Under the pieces are notes generated by a model, which saw only the letters and a program-made list of their open reading frames with translations, did not search any database and was not told where the DNA came from. This document shows positions 8,414 to 15,921 of a stretch of DNA of 26,075 bases, one piece after another (within the stretch, counting starts at the first letter, position 1; each line of letters opens with the position of its first letter). The position numbers and the translations under genes are program-made. The DNA is taken from positions 1 through 26,075 of the IMG/VR virus record IMGVR_UViG_3300035698_000669; one strand, given 5' to 3'. Source of the stretch: a virus.

Positions 8414-8563
8414 TCAGTCTGTCTTAGGCGGTCGCCCTCGCTTTGGCTTGTCGTTCTTGCCAACAACCCACTCAAAGTATTTTTGCGCGGATTGGATACT
8501 GATCTCCGGTGTTCCGGTCAGTGCCAGCTTCAGACACTCAAGCTTGATAATTACCTCGTCCAT
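8414..8563 (-). CDS. Small basic-tailed protein between scaffold and capsid genes
   Basis: A 49-aa protein, MDEVIIKLECLKLALTGTPE at the N-terminus, ending KPKRGRPPKTD. The first 38 residues predict as one or two helices. The tail has the AT-hook core RGRPPK, which could touch DNA or simply be a basic, exposed tail. The ATG at 8561-8563 lies two bases after the TGA of the scaffold gene and has no clear ribosome site of its own, so it is probably translated by coupling. Small proteins in this slot are common in related podoviruses, without known function. It is the last gene before the terminator at 8274-8303. Confidence 0.75.
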   Translation of the reverse strand: MDEVIIKLECLKLALTGTPEISIQSAQKYFEWVVGKNDKPKRGRPPKTD

Positions 8564-8565
8564 AA

Positions 8566-9396
8566 TCAATCTGCATACGCTTGATTAAACAAGTCAGAAA
8601 CCTTCTTGACCGTGGCAGTATGCTCAGGGTGGCGTTTGTCCGTATATGACGGGTGGGACATGATGGTCGATGCCTCCGAACGTGCTTCTTCAGGCGTCAG
8701 CGCCATCTTTGCCCCGTTCGTTGTACCGGCCAAATCCTTATCAGCCATTGTGGCCTTGGCAATGTTGGCGAATGCTTTCAATACATCAGGGTCATTGCCC
8801 ATCCCGCTTGAAATCATCTTATTCGACAACTCATCGCCGCCGTATTCGTTGAACGCCTTCTTGGCAAACTCTAGGTTCTGGTCATACGCCCGGCCCCACT
8901 CTTGGCGCAATGCGCTTTCACCGTCTTCTATAGACTTGACAGCACCGTTCTCATGCGCGGTGTGCTGGTTAATCATGTTACCGGCCTGCCATGCCACAAG
9001 GCTCTGCACCTGACCGGCGTTCAGCCCAAGCTTATGCGCCTGTTGCTTAAAAGACGAAAGGGTTTCCTCGTTAAGCTGTGCCGATACCGCATCGGGCAGG
9101 TCGTCTGCTAGTGTGATTTCGTATTTGTCGGCGCTTTCAGGGCGTCCGAGGAACTCATAAACTTCATCCCAATCACCTTCGGTGACAGGCTTGGTGATTT
9201 TATCGCGGCCAAGATGGGATTGGAGGTTTACATAAGACGCCGCAAGGCTGTCTACGCTATTGAATTTGGCGAAACTTGGGTTGTCTCGAATTTCTTCTGG
9301 AAGCGACGAACGCCAATCGTCGCTTGATGTTTCGGTTTCTGTACTAACGTCCGGTGCATTATCTACCGTTTCGGCAGGTGCGTCATCGCTAGGCAT
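8566..9396 (-). CDS. Capsid scaffolding protein
   Basis: A 276-aa, acidic, strongly helical protein. The N-terminal 25 residues are Asp/Glu/Thr/Ser-rich and disordered. Then comes the conserved element DWRSSLPEEIRDNPSFAKF with SVDSLAASYVNLQSHLG, typical of podoviral scaffold proteins, and a helical C-terminal half containing TPEEARSEASTIM. It lies between the portal/Bbp19 genes and the capsid gene, the standard place for the scaffold, which shapes the procapsid and is then expelled. The ATG at 9394-9396 overlaps the end of the Bbp19-like gene by eight bases. Confidence 0.85.
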   Translation of the reverse strand: MPSDDAPAETVDNAPDVSTETETSSDDWRSSLPEEIRDNPSFAKFNSVDSLAASYVNLQSHLGRDKITKPVTEGDWDEVYEFLGRPESADKYEITLADDLPDAVSAQLNEETLSSFKQQAHKLGLNAGQVQSLVAWQAGNMINQHTAHENGAVKSIEDGESALRQEWGRAYDQNLEFAKKAFNEYGGDELSNKMISSGMGNDPDVLKAFANIAKATMADKDLAGTTNGAKMALTPEEARSEASTIMSHPSYTDKRHPEHTATVKKVSDLFNQAYAD

Positions 9397-9631
9397 TACT
9401 GGTGATCTCCTGTGAAAGTTCTAAAAACCGTTCCGGTGTTTCATCAAGCGCCGTCAATATCATTAATGCGACGTTTCGCATTCCCTCATTGAAGGCTGTG
9501 TTCTCTAAAGCCTCGCCCGGAACGAACGAAGGCCGGAGAACACCACACTCCCGGCAGATATGAGACAGAACGCGCTTGCCCTGCTCTGAGCCGAAAACGG
9601 TTTGGAAGTCTTCTTTGCTAACCTCCGACAA
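9389..9631 (-). CDS. Bbp19-like small phage protein, TTG start
   Basis: An 80-aa protein with DFQTVFGSEQGKRVLSHI and then CGVLRPSF... TAFNEGMRNVAL, the conserved features of the family named after Bordetella phage BPP-1 protein Bbp19. The family is encoded beside the portal and its function is not known. No ATG is available: an in-frame TGA lies two codons upstream, so initiation must be at TTG 9629-9631, with GGCGGGA about seven bases upstream. It overlaps the portal gene by 14 bases and the scaffold gene by eight. The TTG start and the overlap would keep its level below that of the portal. Confidence 0.85.
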   Translation of the reverse strand: MSEVSKEDFQTVFGSEQGKRVLSHICRECGVLRPSFVPGEALENTAFNEGMRNVALMILTALDETPERFLELSQEITSNA

Positions 9632-11282
9632 GGTTCAATCCCGCCTCTTGTGCCGTTTTGGAAACATTAGCGCCCTTCTGGAGCATGTCCATAACGCCCG
9701 CGCCATCGCTCATTAGCTCACGGCCCGCCATAGATTCCTGCTCTGCCGCAGCAGCCTGCTGCTGCGCTTTGGCTTCTTCCATCAATTCTTCTTCTGATTT
9801 CAAAAGCAGCGGCGGAACGCCGTTAAGCTCCGCAATATGACGCACAGTGTCCGCGCCCTTTATGACTTGAGCAGCCCGTGGGTCCATGCCCGCAATCGGC
9901 CCAATAAACTCAAGCGTCCGCATGATGCCCTGCGTCTCAGTTTGACGCTGCGCTCTAGCAAGCGGCGAGACATATTCAATTTTCAGTTCCTGTTCGGAAA
10001 TGGATTCGGGAGGTTCCGGCAGGCGACCAGCGCGAGATAATACGCCAAAGATGCGGTCGATCATCGGGCCAAGAAATTCGGACTGAAGCCGTCCCAGCGT
10101 CGGGCCGAGCAAGCGCAACGTGCGCTCCGTCCGCTCAACAACCTCGGTCGCAGTCATCCGAGGCGCACCTTGGAACTGCAACTGATCCAAGAAGAACATC
10201 GTGCGAATACGCTCCCGCAAGTCCTGCATCATATCAAAGCTGATCGGAATGTTGCCGCCCGTAAGCAGCGGCTCAATCCGAGCGCCAGACGATGCGCGGT
10301 AATAATTCAACCCGCCCGGAATCGTCCGAACCGGGCCGAGAACACCGTCATCAGGCACCAGCAGCGGCGGATCCACCACCTTCTGCGCGGCCTTGATTGT
10401 GGTCTTCATAATCTCCTGAAGCATCTTAATGTCAGGCAGCGCCGTCATCGCGGGGCTTCTTCCAAAGACCTCGCCAACCACCTTGGACCAGCGGCTGACC
10501 ATATAGGGCATTTCGTCAAAGCCGCCTTCGGCCAGAACGTGCTTGTCTTTCTCATCGATGTAAACCGACGCGACCGGCAGCATGGTTGCCGCTTTCTTGC
10601 CCTTCGCCATATCCTCTCGCGGATAGACGCAGTGCATTAGATCAACGTCTTTGTCGTATTCTTTCTTCTGATACATCTTGGCGATGCGCGGCGAAAGCGA
10701 TTCCTCTCCCCACTTCTGCACAATCTGCCGGACGGTCATCTTAAATTCACGAAACACCGTGTCAACAATGCCGTCCGCATTCTCGGCAATAAATATCTCA
10801 TCGATATGGATTGCCCGGAAGCTGATGCCCTCGCGGGTTACAGGCTCTCCGACAAACATACAAGCGGTGCCAATAGAGCAAAGCGAAAGGTAGTATTCAT
10901 GGATATGCGAGGGGAACGCCACGGATGGCGCGGCAAGCTCCGCGAGGATTATATTAGTGGTTTCTTCAAGCCACTGCTTCGCCTCGGCGCTATCTCTAAC
11001 AGAATCTTCATCGTCCTTTAGGCGGAGGCTGAACCAGTTGGACGCCGGGTTGGTTAGCATCCCGTGCAGACCAGCAGCCAGCATTTCGTTCGCATGTATG
11101 CCGGTGCTGTCGTAAACCAACGTCGTGCGCTTATCGCCCTTGGAACGCTTCAAACTAAAATCTGCTGCGTTAGGCAGGACAAAATTTGCGATGTCCTGCC
11201 AATGCGTTTCCCATGTACCGCGCTGGGCCTTGAGCTTTCCCTTGCGTTTGACTAGGTGAACAATCTGGTCTTGGCTAATCAT
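9618..11282 (-). CDS. Portal protein (head-tail connector, Bbp21-like)
   Basis: A 554-aa protein of the podoviral head-to-tail connecting family. Diagnostic stretches are LKAQRGTWETHWQDIANFVL near the start, YDSTGIHANEMLAAGLHGML and NPASNWFSLRL (about 55-90), FGRSPAMTALPDIKMLQ in the middle and RMTATEVVERTERTLRLLGP in the C-terminal half. The last 70 residues are Gln/Ala/Glu-rich and helical, consistent with a barrel extending into the capsid. It forms the 12-fold ring through which DNA is packaged and ejected. The start at 11282 has AAGGTG eight bases upstream, and length is normal for the family. Confidence 0.92.
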   Translation of the reverse strand: MISQDQIVHLVKRKGKLKAQRGTWETHWQDIANFVLPNAADFSLKRSKGDKRTTLVYDSTGIHANEMLAAGLHGMLTNPASNWFSLRLKDDEDSVRDSAEAKQWLEETTNIILAELAAPSVAFPSHIHEYYLSLCSIGTACMFVGEPVTREGISFRAIHIDEIFIAENADGIVDTVFREFKMTVRQIVQKWGEESLSPRIAKMYQKKEYDKDVDLMHCVYPREDMAKGKKAATMLPVASVYIDEKDKHVLAEGGFDEMPYMVSRWSKVVGEVFGRSPAMTALPDIKMLQEIMKTTIKAAQKVVDPPLLVPDDGVLGPVRTIPGGLNYYRASSGARIEPLLTGGNIPISFDMMQDLRERIRTMFFLDQLQFQGAPRMTATEVVERTERTLRLLGPTLGRLQSEFLGPMIDRIFGVLSRAGRLPEPPESISEQELKIEYVSPLARAQRQTETQGIMRTLEFIGPIAGMDPRAAQVIKGADTVRHIAELNGVPPLLLKSEEELMEEAKAQQQAAAAEQESMAGRELMSDGAGVMDMLQKGANVSKTAQEAGLNLVGG

Positions 11283-11291
11283 TCAGGCACC

Positions 11292-11867
11292 TTAAACAAT
11301 TGGGATGGCGACAGCTTGGAGATTGTAATCAGCAATGGTGAGGTTAGCCGTTGACGTTTCGTTCGTTCCGTGGATTTCGATGTAATCGTTGTTGCTCATC
11401 AGTGCGCTGCCCTGCAAAGTAACCGCGCCAAGCTCTCCCGACGCAGTGATTTTTCGGGTGACCAGTGTCGGTGCGAGCAACGATCCAGATGAATCGCTGT
11501 CGTCATAAAGCCACGCTTTAAAAGAAATGACCTGATCGGTCGATGCCGCAGTGCAGCTCATTGATGCCGAGAACGTGACCACCCGGTTAGGCGCTCCAGT
11601 GTAGCGAAGCCGCCCGGTGTCAGTGCTGTTATTATCAAACAGGAGTTCATTGCCGGAAAGCGCCGTTGTGCCAGCAATTTTCACATAAGTTGTCGCCACG
11701 GCAATCACAGTCTCGGTCGCGTTGCCCTGCATAGAGCACTCGCCGAAGCTTGGCCGAAGGGAAACAATCAAATCGCGGACATCATTGGCAGTGATTGCGT
11801 TTGCGGACTGTCCGTCCTGAAAAACAGCGGAGAGCAACGTTGCCGTTGTCCGAACCGTATCAACCAT
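11292..11867 (-). CDS. Virion-associated beta-structured protein (head fibre or decoration-like)
   Basis: A 191-aa protein. The first 40 residues, with LLSAVFQDGQSANAITANDV and RDLIVSL, form a short domain seen at the N-terminus of many phage appendage proteins and thought to anchor them. The remainder (about 43-191) is all beta in character and resembles the trimeric TNF/C1q-like heads found on phage fibres. It lies between the small Pro-rich gene and the portal gene, nine bases before the portal start. The assignment as a virion surface protein is inference; no enzymatic motif is seen. Confidence 0.65.
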   Translation of the reverse strand: MVDTVRTTATLLSAVFQDGQSANAITANDVRDLIVSLRPSFGECSMQGNATETVIAVATTYVKIAGTTALSGNELLFDNNSTDTGRLRYTGAPNRVVTFSASMSCTAASTDQVISFKAWLYDDSDSSGSLLAPTLVTRKITASGELGAVTLQGSALMSNNDYIEIHGTNETSTANLTIADYNLQAVAIPIV

Positions 11868-11870
11868 TTG

Positions 11871-12080
11871 CTATTCTCCAAGCAGGGTTTTTTTGCCGCC
11901 AGCTTCGTCGTCCGTGGTAGTCCCCGAAGTCAGGATGGTAGAACCTCGACCTTTAGCGCCCGCAGCCCGGCGACGTGCTTCCTGCTCTGCCGCCCTTACT
12001 TCGTCCGCTGATTTCTCAGGCGGCGGGGGCGGTGGTGCAGGCGCTGTCGGCGCTGCTGGTGAGGAGAACATTCCACCCAT
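11871..12080 (-). CDS. Small proline-rich conserved phage protein
   Basis: A 69-aa protein beginning MGGMFSSPAAPTAP, then a run of Pro, a helical Glu/Arg/Ala-rich segment and the ending GSTILTSG... GGKKTLLGE. Small proteins of this layout, including the STILTSG and K-TLLG elements, are widespread beside podoviral portal genes; their role is unknown and they may be minor virion components. I chose the ATG at 12078-12080 (AAAGGATA upstream). A longer frame would begin at 12131 inside the GNAT gene, without a ribosome site. The next gene follows after three bases. Confidence 0.75.
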   Translation of the reverse strand: MGGMFSSPAAPTAPAPPPPPPEKSADEVRAAEQEARRRAAGAKGRGSTILTSGTTTDDEAGGKKTLLGE

Positions 12081-12118
12081 GATGTATCCTTTCAAAGAAC
12101 AGAAGTTATTTACGTTTA

Positions 12119-12577
12119 TTATAGATTGCAATTCGGCTTCTTGTAAATGGTATATTTCTCAGTGTACCCAAGGCGCTCATACAGCCGCCCAATGCGGTCG
12201 GGTGTAATCCCTGCCGACACGCCAAGCAACGGTTCCGATACGCCTTTGTCACTGCACCAAGCATCGTATGACTTTATCAGCCTGACACCGACCATGCCTT
12301 TGCGATGCTCCGGTGTCACATAGATCGCGAGGTCGCCGCTTGTCAGTTCATTGCCAAAGAAATGCGGCGCAACGTAGCCGACACAAAATCCAATAACTTC
12401 GCTATTGCGTTCAGCAACCAAGCAAAGCCATTCATCAGGTTGATCCAGCATATTTGTGCCAAGACGACGAAGCTTTTCAGGATCAAAATCAAGTTCCGCA
12501 TATCTGCTCTCCTTGTGCATCTCCGCGCCAAGGACAATCAGGACGGGGATGTCCTGAACTGTCATAGGTCGGATCAC
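12119..12577 (-). CDS. GNAT-family N-acetyltransferase (second of two), GTG start
   Basis: A 152-aa protein starting MIRPMTVQDIP, the usual N-terminal GNAT motif. Motif A is LAIYVTPEHRKGMVGVRLIK (about 83-102), with H-R-K-G-M-V-G as the pyrophosphate-binding loop, and the C-terminus has GRLYERLGY, the normal motif B. The start is GTG at 12575-12577, directly after the TAA of the upstream gene (TAAGTG) with GGGG upstream; a second start at the internal ATG four codons later is possible. Substrate unknown. Its sequence differs widely from the GNAT at 3531-3980, so the two are not a recent duplication. Confidence 0.85.
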   Translation of the reverse strand: MIRPMTVQDIPVLIVLGAEMHKESRYAELDFDPEKLRRLGTNMLDQPDEWLCLVAERNSEVIGFCVGYVAPHFFGNELTSGDLAIYVTPEHRKGMVGVRLIKSYDAWCSDKGVSEPLLGVSAGITPDRIGRLYERLGYTEKYTIYKKPNCNL

Positions 12578-13039
12578 TTATCGCCCCGCGCTCATCGCAG
12601 ACCGCAGAATTTCCACAAAATCTAACTGGTCTTGCGTTGGTTTTCCCGCGCTCGAATCGCCACTGATTATTCGTGCGGCGATGGTATCCCTTCTGTCTTG
12701 CTCGCTTGCGTTCTTGTATGTCGTAGAGTCAAGGTATTTATCTTGCTGGGGCGTTGTCCTGAAACTGGGCGCATGCTCTTTTTTAGTTCTCATCCAAACA
12801 CGCGCAGCTTCATTTGCGGCAACAGATTTCTGTTGATCTTCGCTATTTTTTGAGAATGGATTCAAAATTATTTTGTTGTCTTCCGCCGCCATTCCAGCAA
12901 CGTTCGGATTTTTCTTGAAATACTCCATCTCGCCGGGGAATGGTGATCTTATGGGAACGCCGGAAACTGACGATGAAGCAGCCTGCGGAGGCGGCGAATG
13001 TGCCATCGTTTGATTCTGTTGCTGCGGTATACCACCCAT
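12578..13039 (-). CDS. Hypothetical protein between terminase and acetyltransferase
   Basis: A 153-aa hydrophilic protein. The first 35 residues are Gln/Ser/Pro-rich and disordered, followed by a helical region with EYFKKNPNVAGMAAEDNK and a C-terminal section ISGDSSAGKPTQDQLDFVEI. I do not recognise it. The ATG at 13037-13039 is preceded by AGGGGAATAG, which overlaps the terminase stop codon. It is coupled directly to the following GNAT gene. The disordered N-terminus and the position beside packaging genes would fit a minor head or virion component, but nothing in the sequence proves that. Confidence 0.75.
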   Translation of the reverse strand: MGGIPQQQNQTMAHSPPPQAASSSVSGVPIRSPFPGEMEYFKKNPNVAGMAAEDNKIILNPFSKNSEDQQKSVAANEAARVWMRTKKEHAPSFRTTPQQDKYLDSTTYKNASEQDRRDTIAARIISGDSSAGKPTQDQLDFVEILRSAMSAGR

Positions 13040-13041
13040 AT

Positions 13042-14349
13042 CTATTCCCCTATCGCCACGGACTGTCTGCCACGGTGGTTGCTGGTTTCATATTGCATCA
13101 CATCGTAGTCCATCTCGGCCATCGCCTGCTGGCGGAACACTTCATTCGATCTGTTGACTAGCTTCGGAAACAACTCCGTGAAGCCCCACACCATAGCATC
13201 AACCCGGTCGGGAGAGCCATCGCCCTCATACCCGGCTGCGGTCATCTGGCACATCTCCGACTCAAGCTCCGGGAACGTGCCGACATGGTGGATGCGACCG
13301 AGTGCATACAGGGCGCTGATTGGTTCCGCCCGGACGTGCTTGCCCCGCGTCGCATGGACCTCGATTATATTGATACCGGGGCGCACGCTGTTGAGGACGT
13401 GGCGGCACATATCACCGCCTTGATTCTTCTCGATAACAATGCCATCGGCTTGATAGTGATCGTGCATGGCTATGGCACGTCGCGCCCAGCGTTCGGGTGT
13501 GCCTCGTGTTGACCCGTCCTCCAGCACATAGCCATGCCCTGACTCGGTAGACGCCACAGCCATAATGCCGTGGCTATCGCTCCGTTCGTGGCTGGATACC
13601 GCCGGATCAACGGCAATCAGGATGCGCCCTATATCATTTGGTATTTCGCGCTCACGCCCTTCGTTGATGTCGCGCATTGTCCAGATCGCGCCGACTGCCT
13701 GCGGTTCGTAGTCGCCTTCCCATATGTGGCTGTATCGGTCGGGGCGCATTCGCTTGTCCAGCGCACGTTCCGCCTCAAGCTCCTTGGGAAACCACGGGTT
13801 GCTGTCATGGTTGACCTGCACAACCGCCGCGTTCTCCGGCACGTCATCACCGCGCAGGAAGCCGTCAACCGGGTCCATGCGGTTGCGCGGATTCCAACTG
13901 AAATACATTTTAGAGCCGGGTGCGCGGATGGTCGGGCGCAGTAGCTCAAGCGACTTAGCCGATAGCGTCTGGGCTTCTTCAACCCACGCAATGCGGAAGC
14001 CTTCCAATGATTTGATTGATTCTGCCGTGTGATCCTGCATACCCATAAAGATAACCACACCGCCCTCCGGGGTTTCAATGCGGTCGTGCAGAACACGGAA
14101 TCGCCCGGCAACACCCAGCGCCTCGATCTTGTCGAGGATTAGCCTGTACGCGCTTTCCTTCAGGGACTTCTGAACCTCACGGATGCAAACCGCCCTGATC
14201 TTGGGGTCGCCGATCATCTCATCAACGATACGCTCAGCGAAATGGTGGGACTTACCAGACCCACGCCCGCCATGTGCGCCGAGATAACGCAGCCCCGGTT
14301 CAAACAGGGGCTGGAACGCTTTAGGCGTCGGGATCGTTAATTTTACCAT
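13042..14349 (-). CDS. terL: Terminase large subunit
   Basis: A 435-aa ATPase-nuclease that drives DNA into the head. Walker A is GGRGSGKSHH (about 27-36), Walker B FRIAWVEEAQ (118-127) with the catalytic glutamates, and the coupling motif SWNPRNR follows (151-157). The nuclease half begins with RILIAVDPAVSS (242-253), whose Asp is the first metal ligand, and includes VIEKNQGGD. These match the PBSX/Terminase_3 type. I chose ATG 14347-14349; a TTG six bases upstream is possible. It overlaps the small subunit gene by 29 bases. Confidence 0.95.
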   Translation of the reverse strand: MVKLTIPTPKAFQPLFEPGLRYLGAHGGRGSGKSHHFAERIVDEMIGDPKIRAVCIREVQKSLKESAYRLILDKIEALGVAGRFRVLHDRIETPEGGVVIFMGMQDHTAESIKSLEGFRIAWVEEAQTLSAKSLELLRPTIRAPGSKMYFSWNPRNRMDPVDGFLRGDDVPENAAVVQVNHDSNPWFPKELEAERALDKRMRPDRYSHIWEGDYEPQAVGAIWTMRDINEGREREIPNDIGRILIAVDPAVSSHERSDSHGIMAVASTESGHGYVLEDGSTRGTPERWARRAIAMHDHYQADGIVIEKNQGGDMCRHVLNSVRPGINIIEVHATRGKHVRAEPISALYALGRIHHVGTFPELESEMCQMTAAGYEGDGSPDRVDAMVWGFTELFPKLVNRSNEVFRQQAMAEMDYDVMQYETSNHRGRQSVAIGE

Positions 14350-14692
14350 CAACAAACACTCGTTCGATTGTTTCGATCTTGCCTGTGTGTTCCTGCACGT
14401 TGGTTTCCTTCCAGCCCATCTGTGTCTTGGCCCAGAAGATAGCCGCCGACGTGTCGCCGTTCATCACCTTGTTGAACAGGGTGCCGCCGACCTTGGCGTT
14501 CGCCAGTATTTTGCTCTCGCGGATTTCCTTCTTGAAATGCTTGGCAAGCGTATCGGCATCAATGCCGTCGCGGATCACCATAGCGATCTGCTCTTGCGGT
14601 ATGCCTACGGCTACCATCTGCCCGACATGCTTGCGCTCCTCATCCGTTGGCTTGAACGGTGGGCGGCCACTGCGGCCTTTTTTACCTGTCAT
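14321..14692 (-). CDS. terS: Terminase small subunit
   Basis: A 123-aa DNA-binding protein. The N-terminus is basic (KKGRSGRPPFKP), with an AT-hook-like GRP core, followed by a helix-turn-helix of the terminase small-subunit type (DEERKHVGQMVAVGIPQE and then IAMVIRDGIDADTLAKHF). The middle, VGGTLFNKVMNGDTSAAIFW with AKTQMGWKE, is a conserved segment of many small terminases. It recognises the packaging site for the large subunit. It is the first gene of the structural block, and the upstream region 14693-14780 must hold its promoter, but I could not pick a convincing minus-strand one. Confidence 0.88.
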   Translation of the reverse strand: MTGKKGRSGRPPFKPTDEERKHVGQMVAVGIPQEQIAMVIRDGIDADTLAKHFKKEIRESKILANAKVGGTLFNKVMNGDTSAAIFWAKTQMGWKETNVQEHTGKIETIERVFVDGKINDPDA

Positions 14693-14716
14693 CTTTTATA
14701 GCCCCGAAAAAAACAG

Positions 14717-14745
14717 TTTACACATAAGTTTAAACCCCTTAGATT
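14717..14745 (+). promoter_or_regulatory. Promoter for the 14781 gene, TTTACAC type
   Basis: TTTACA (14717-14722) and TAGATT (14740-14745) are 17 bases apart; the full 7-mer TTTACAC recurs at the other plus-strand promoters in the window. Three TTAAAC copies follow at 14730, 14744 and 14755, the first inside the palindrome GTTTAAAC. The region is the divergence point with the structural block. Confidence 0.6.
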
Positions 14746-14780
14746 AAACCATAGTTAAACAAACATAAGGATATCATATC

Positions 14781-15017
14781 ATGGAATATAATGGTTGGAC
14801 AAATTACGAAACATGGCGCGTGAACCTCGAAGTCTTTGATGGTGGCGATTGGGAAGGCTACTGCTCTGACGCAATGCGTGATTTTGCCGAGGGCGTGGTA
14901 TACGAAGACGCCAAGGGCTTGGCCCTAGATTATGCACTGGCATTCCTCAATGCGGTAAACTGGGACGAGATCGCCCGCGCATACACCGAAGATGAGGCTG
15001 TCATTGCTTTTGGGTAG
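14781..15017 (+). CDS. Small acidic protein with NGWTNYETW N-terminus
   Basis: A 78-aa acidic protein. The start MEYNGWTNYETWRVNLEV is a signature shared by many small proteins of phages and plasmids, all without established function. The remainder is helical with many Asp/Glu. It is the only plus-strand gene between two minus-strand blocks. AAGGATAT lies upstream of the ATG. It has its own promoter (14717-14745) and a terminator (15046-15076), so it is a monocistronic unit. Its last 17 bases overlap the end of the convergent glycosyltransferase gene. Confidence 0.85.
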   Translation: MEYNGWTNYETWRVNLEVFDGGDWEGYCSDAMRDFAEGVVYEDAKGLALDYALAFLNAVNWDEIARAYTEDEAVIAFG

Positions 15018-15921
15018 TGTCTACCAACCCCATTCCATAATTATTAGTGCCGGGAGAAATCTCGGCACTTTTTTTACGGATAAGTTTATTTCTCTTGAAT
15101 GGCCCATAATCGACGTGATGGTGTATCCTTCCGAACCTATGAACAACCTTAGAGACATCTGGATGTGTTGTTAACATCATCTGAGATTTGTCTATAGTCC
15201 CAGTTTGGGAATATTTTTGCCCCTTTTGCGGCTTATCGTCTGCTTGATACAATTCGGAAGTATTACCGCCAGATAGCGATTGTGTCGGCATTTTTTCTTG
15301 CAGGAATGCATTGAACTGAATGGTACACCATTTAGCCTTTAGCATATCCAAAGAGAGGATGGTGTCCTCATTATACCGCCCACGCCACCTGAACGGAACA
15401 TCGTTCCTGATAAAATTACACGAATATATACGAGTGTTTGTGATGAATGGCGGTTGCTTATTTCTAGCTGAAGCAAACATAAAATAATTTGGCCCAGCCA
15501 TAGACACGTTTTCGTATCTCAGGCAAAAATCTTCCATTGCCTTAAAGAACGAGCTGCTGGCGACTTTAACCTTTTCATTCTTGTTCAACCGCCGGAAGCT
15601 TCTAATATTATCATCCATCACCCAATGCCAGCTATGACCGTTTGCTTTCGAGTGATCCCATGCAAAATTTCTTACTGGCCCCGGTCCGGTTGATTTCGTT
15701 AGGCCGTGATTGTCACAAAGCTCATATTTTTCTTTATATGACATATCCAATTCAACCGCCGTGGCTAACAAATCCATTGATTTAATGGACTTTCTGTATT
15801 CGTCCATTTGGCTTGGCTCAACCACAACATTATGCTTGACGCCCATATAAGTCAGATATTTTGATGTCATCATATGCTCTGACCGGCTTTTGCTGGGGAT
15901 ATATATGGGAAAGTCACCCAT
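15001..15921 (-). CDS. Glycosyltransferase of the TET-associated (TAGT) type, predicted DNA-base modifier
   Basis: A 306-aa GT-A-like protein. The N-terminus FPIYIPSKSRSEHM (4-17), the nucleotide-binding-side strand HNVVVEPSQMDEYRK (30-44), GPVRNFAWDHS (81-91), the metal-binding strand WHWVMDDNIRSFRR (98-111) and RYNEDTILSLDML (182-194) follow the order of motifs in the TAGT glycosyltransferases. Those are predicted to add sugars to modified bases in phage DNA. The substrate here is inferred, and no hydroxylase or hydroxymethylase is present in the window. The ATG at 15919-15921 overlaps the stop of the ParB-domain gene by eight bases. The 3' end contains the plus-strand terminator of the convergent gene. 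Confidence 0.72.
   Translation of the reverse strand: MGDFPIYIPSKSRSEHMMTSKYLTYMGVKHNVVVEPSQMDEYRKSIKSMDLLATAVELDMSYKEKYELCDNHGLTKSTGPGPVRNFAWDHSKANGHSWHWVMDDNIRSFRRLNKNEKVKVASSSFFKAMEDFCLRYENVSMAGPNYFMFASARNKQPPFITNTRIYSCNFIRNDVPFRWRGRYNEDTILSLDMLKAKWCTIQFNAFLQEKMPTQSLSGGNTSELYQADDKPQKGQKYSQTGTIDKSQMMLTTHPDVSKVVHRFGRIHHHVDYGPFKRNKLIRKKSAEISPGTNNYGMGLVDTTQKQ
15046..15076 (+). terminator. Rho-independent terminator of the 14781 gene
   Basis: Stem AGTGCCG (15046-15052) / CGGCACT (15063-15069) followed by a run of seven T. It lies inside the coding end of the minus-strand glycosyltransferase, where it encodes residues near the C-terminus. Confidence 0.8.

Noticed and set aside
7240-11282. Possible diversity-generating retroelement, since several genes resemble phage BPP-1 types
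   Set aside because: No reverse transcriptase, template or variable repeat is found in the window.
13629-14114. 161-codon minus-strand frame inside the terminase gene
   Set aside because: Composition is that of a frame-shifted shadow; the terminase frame is intact through this region.
15001-15921. Glycosyltransferase as a cell-surface or O-antigen modifying enzyme
   Set aside because: No membrane segment, and the motif order and ParB partner fit the DNA-base TAGT type better; kept as the alternative.
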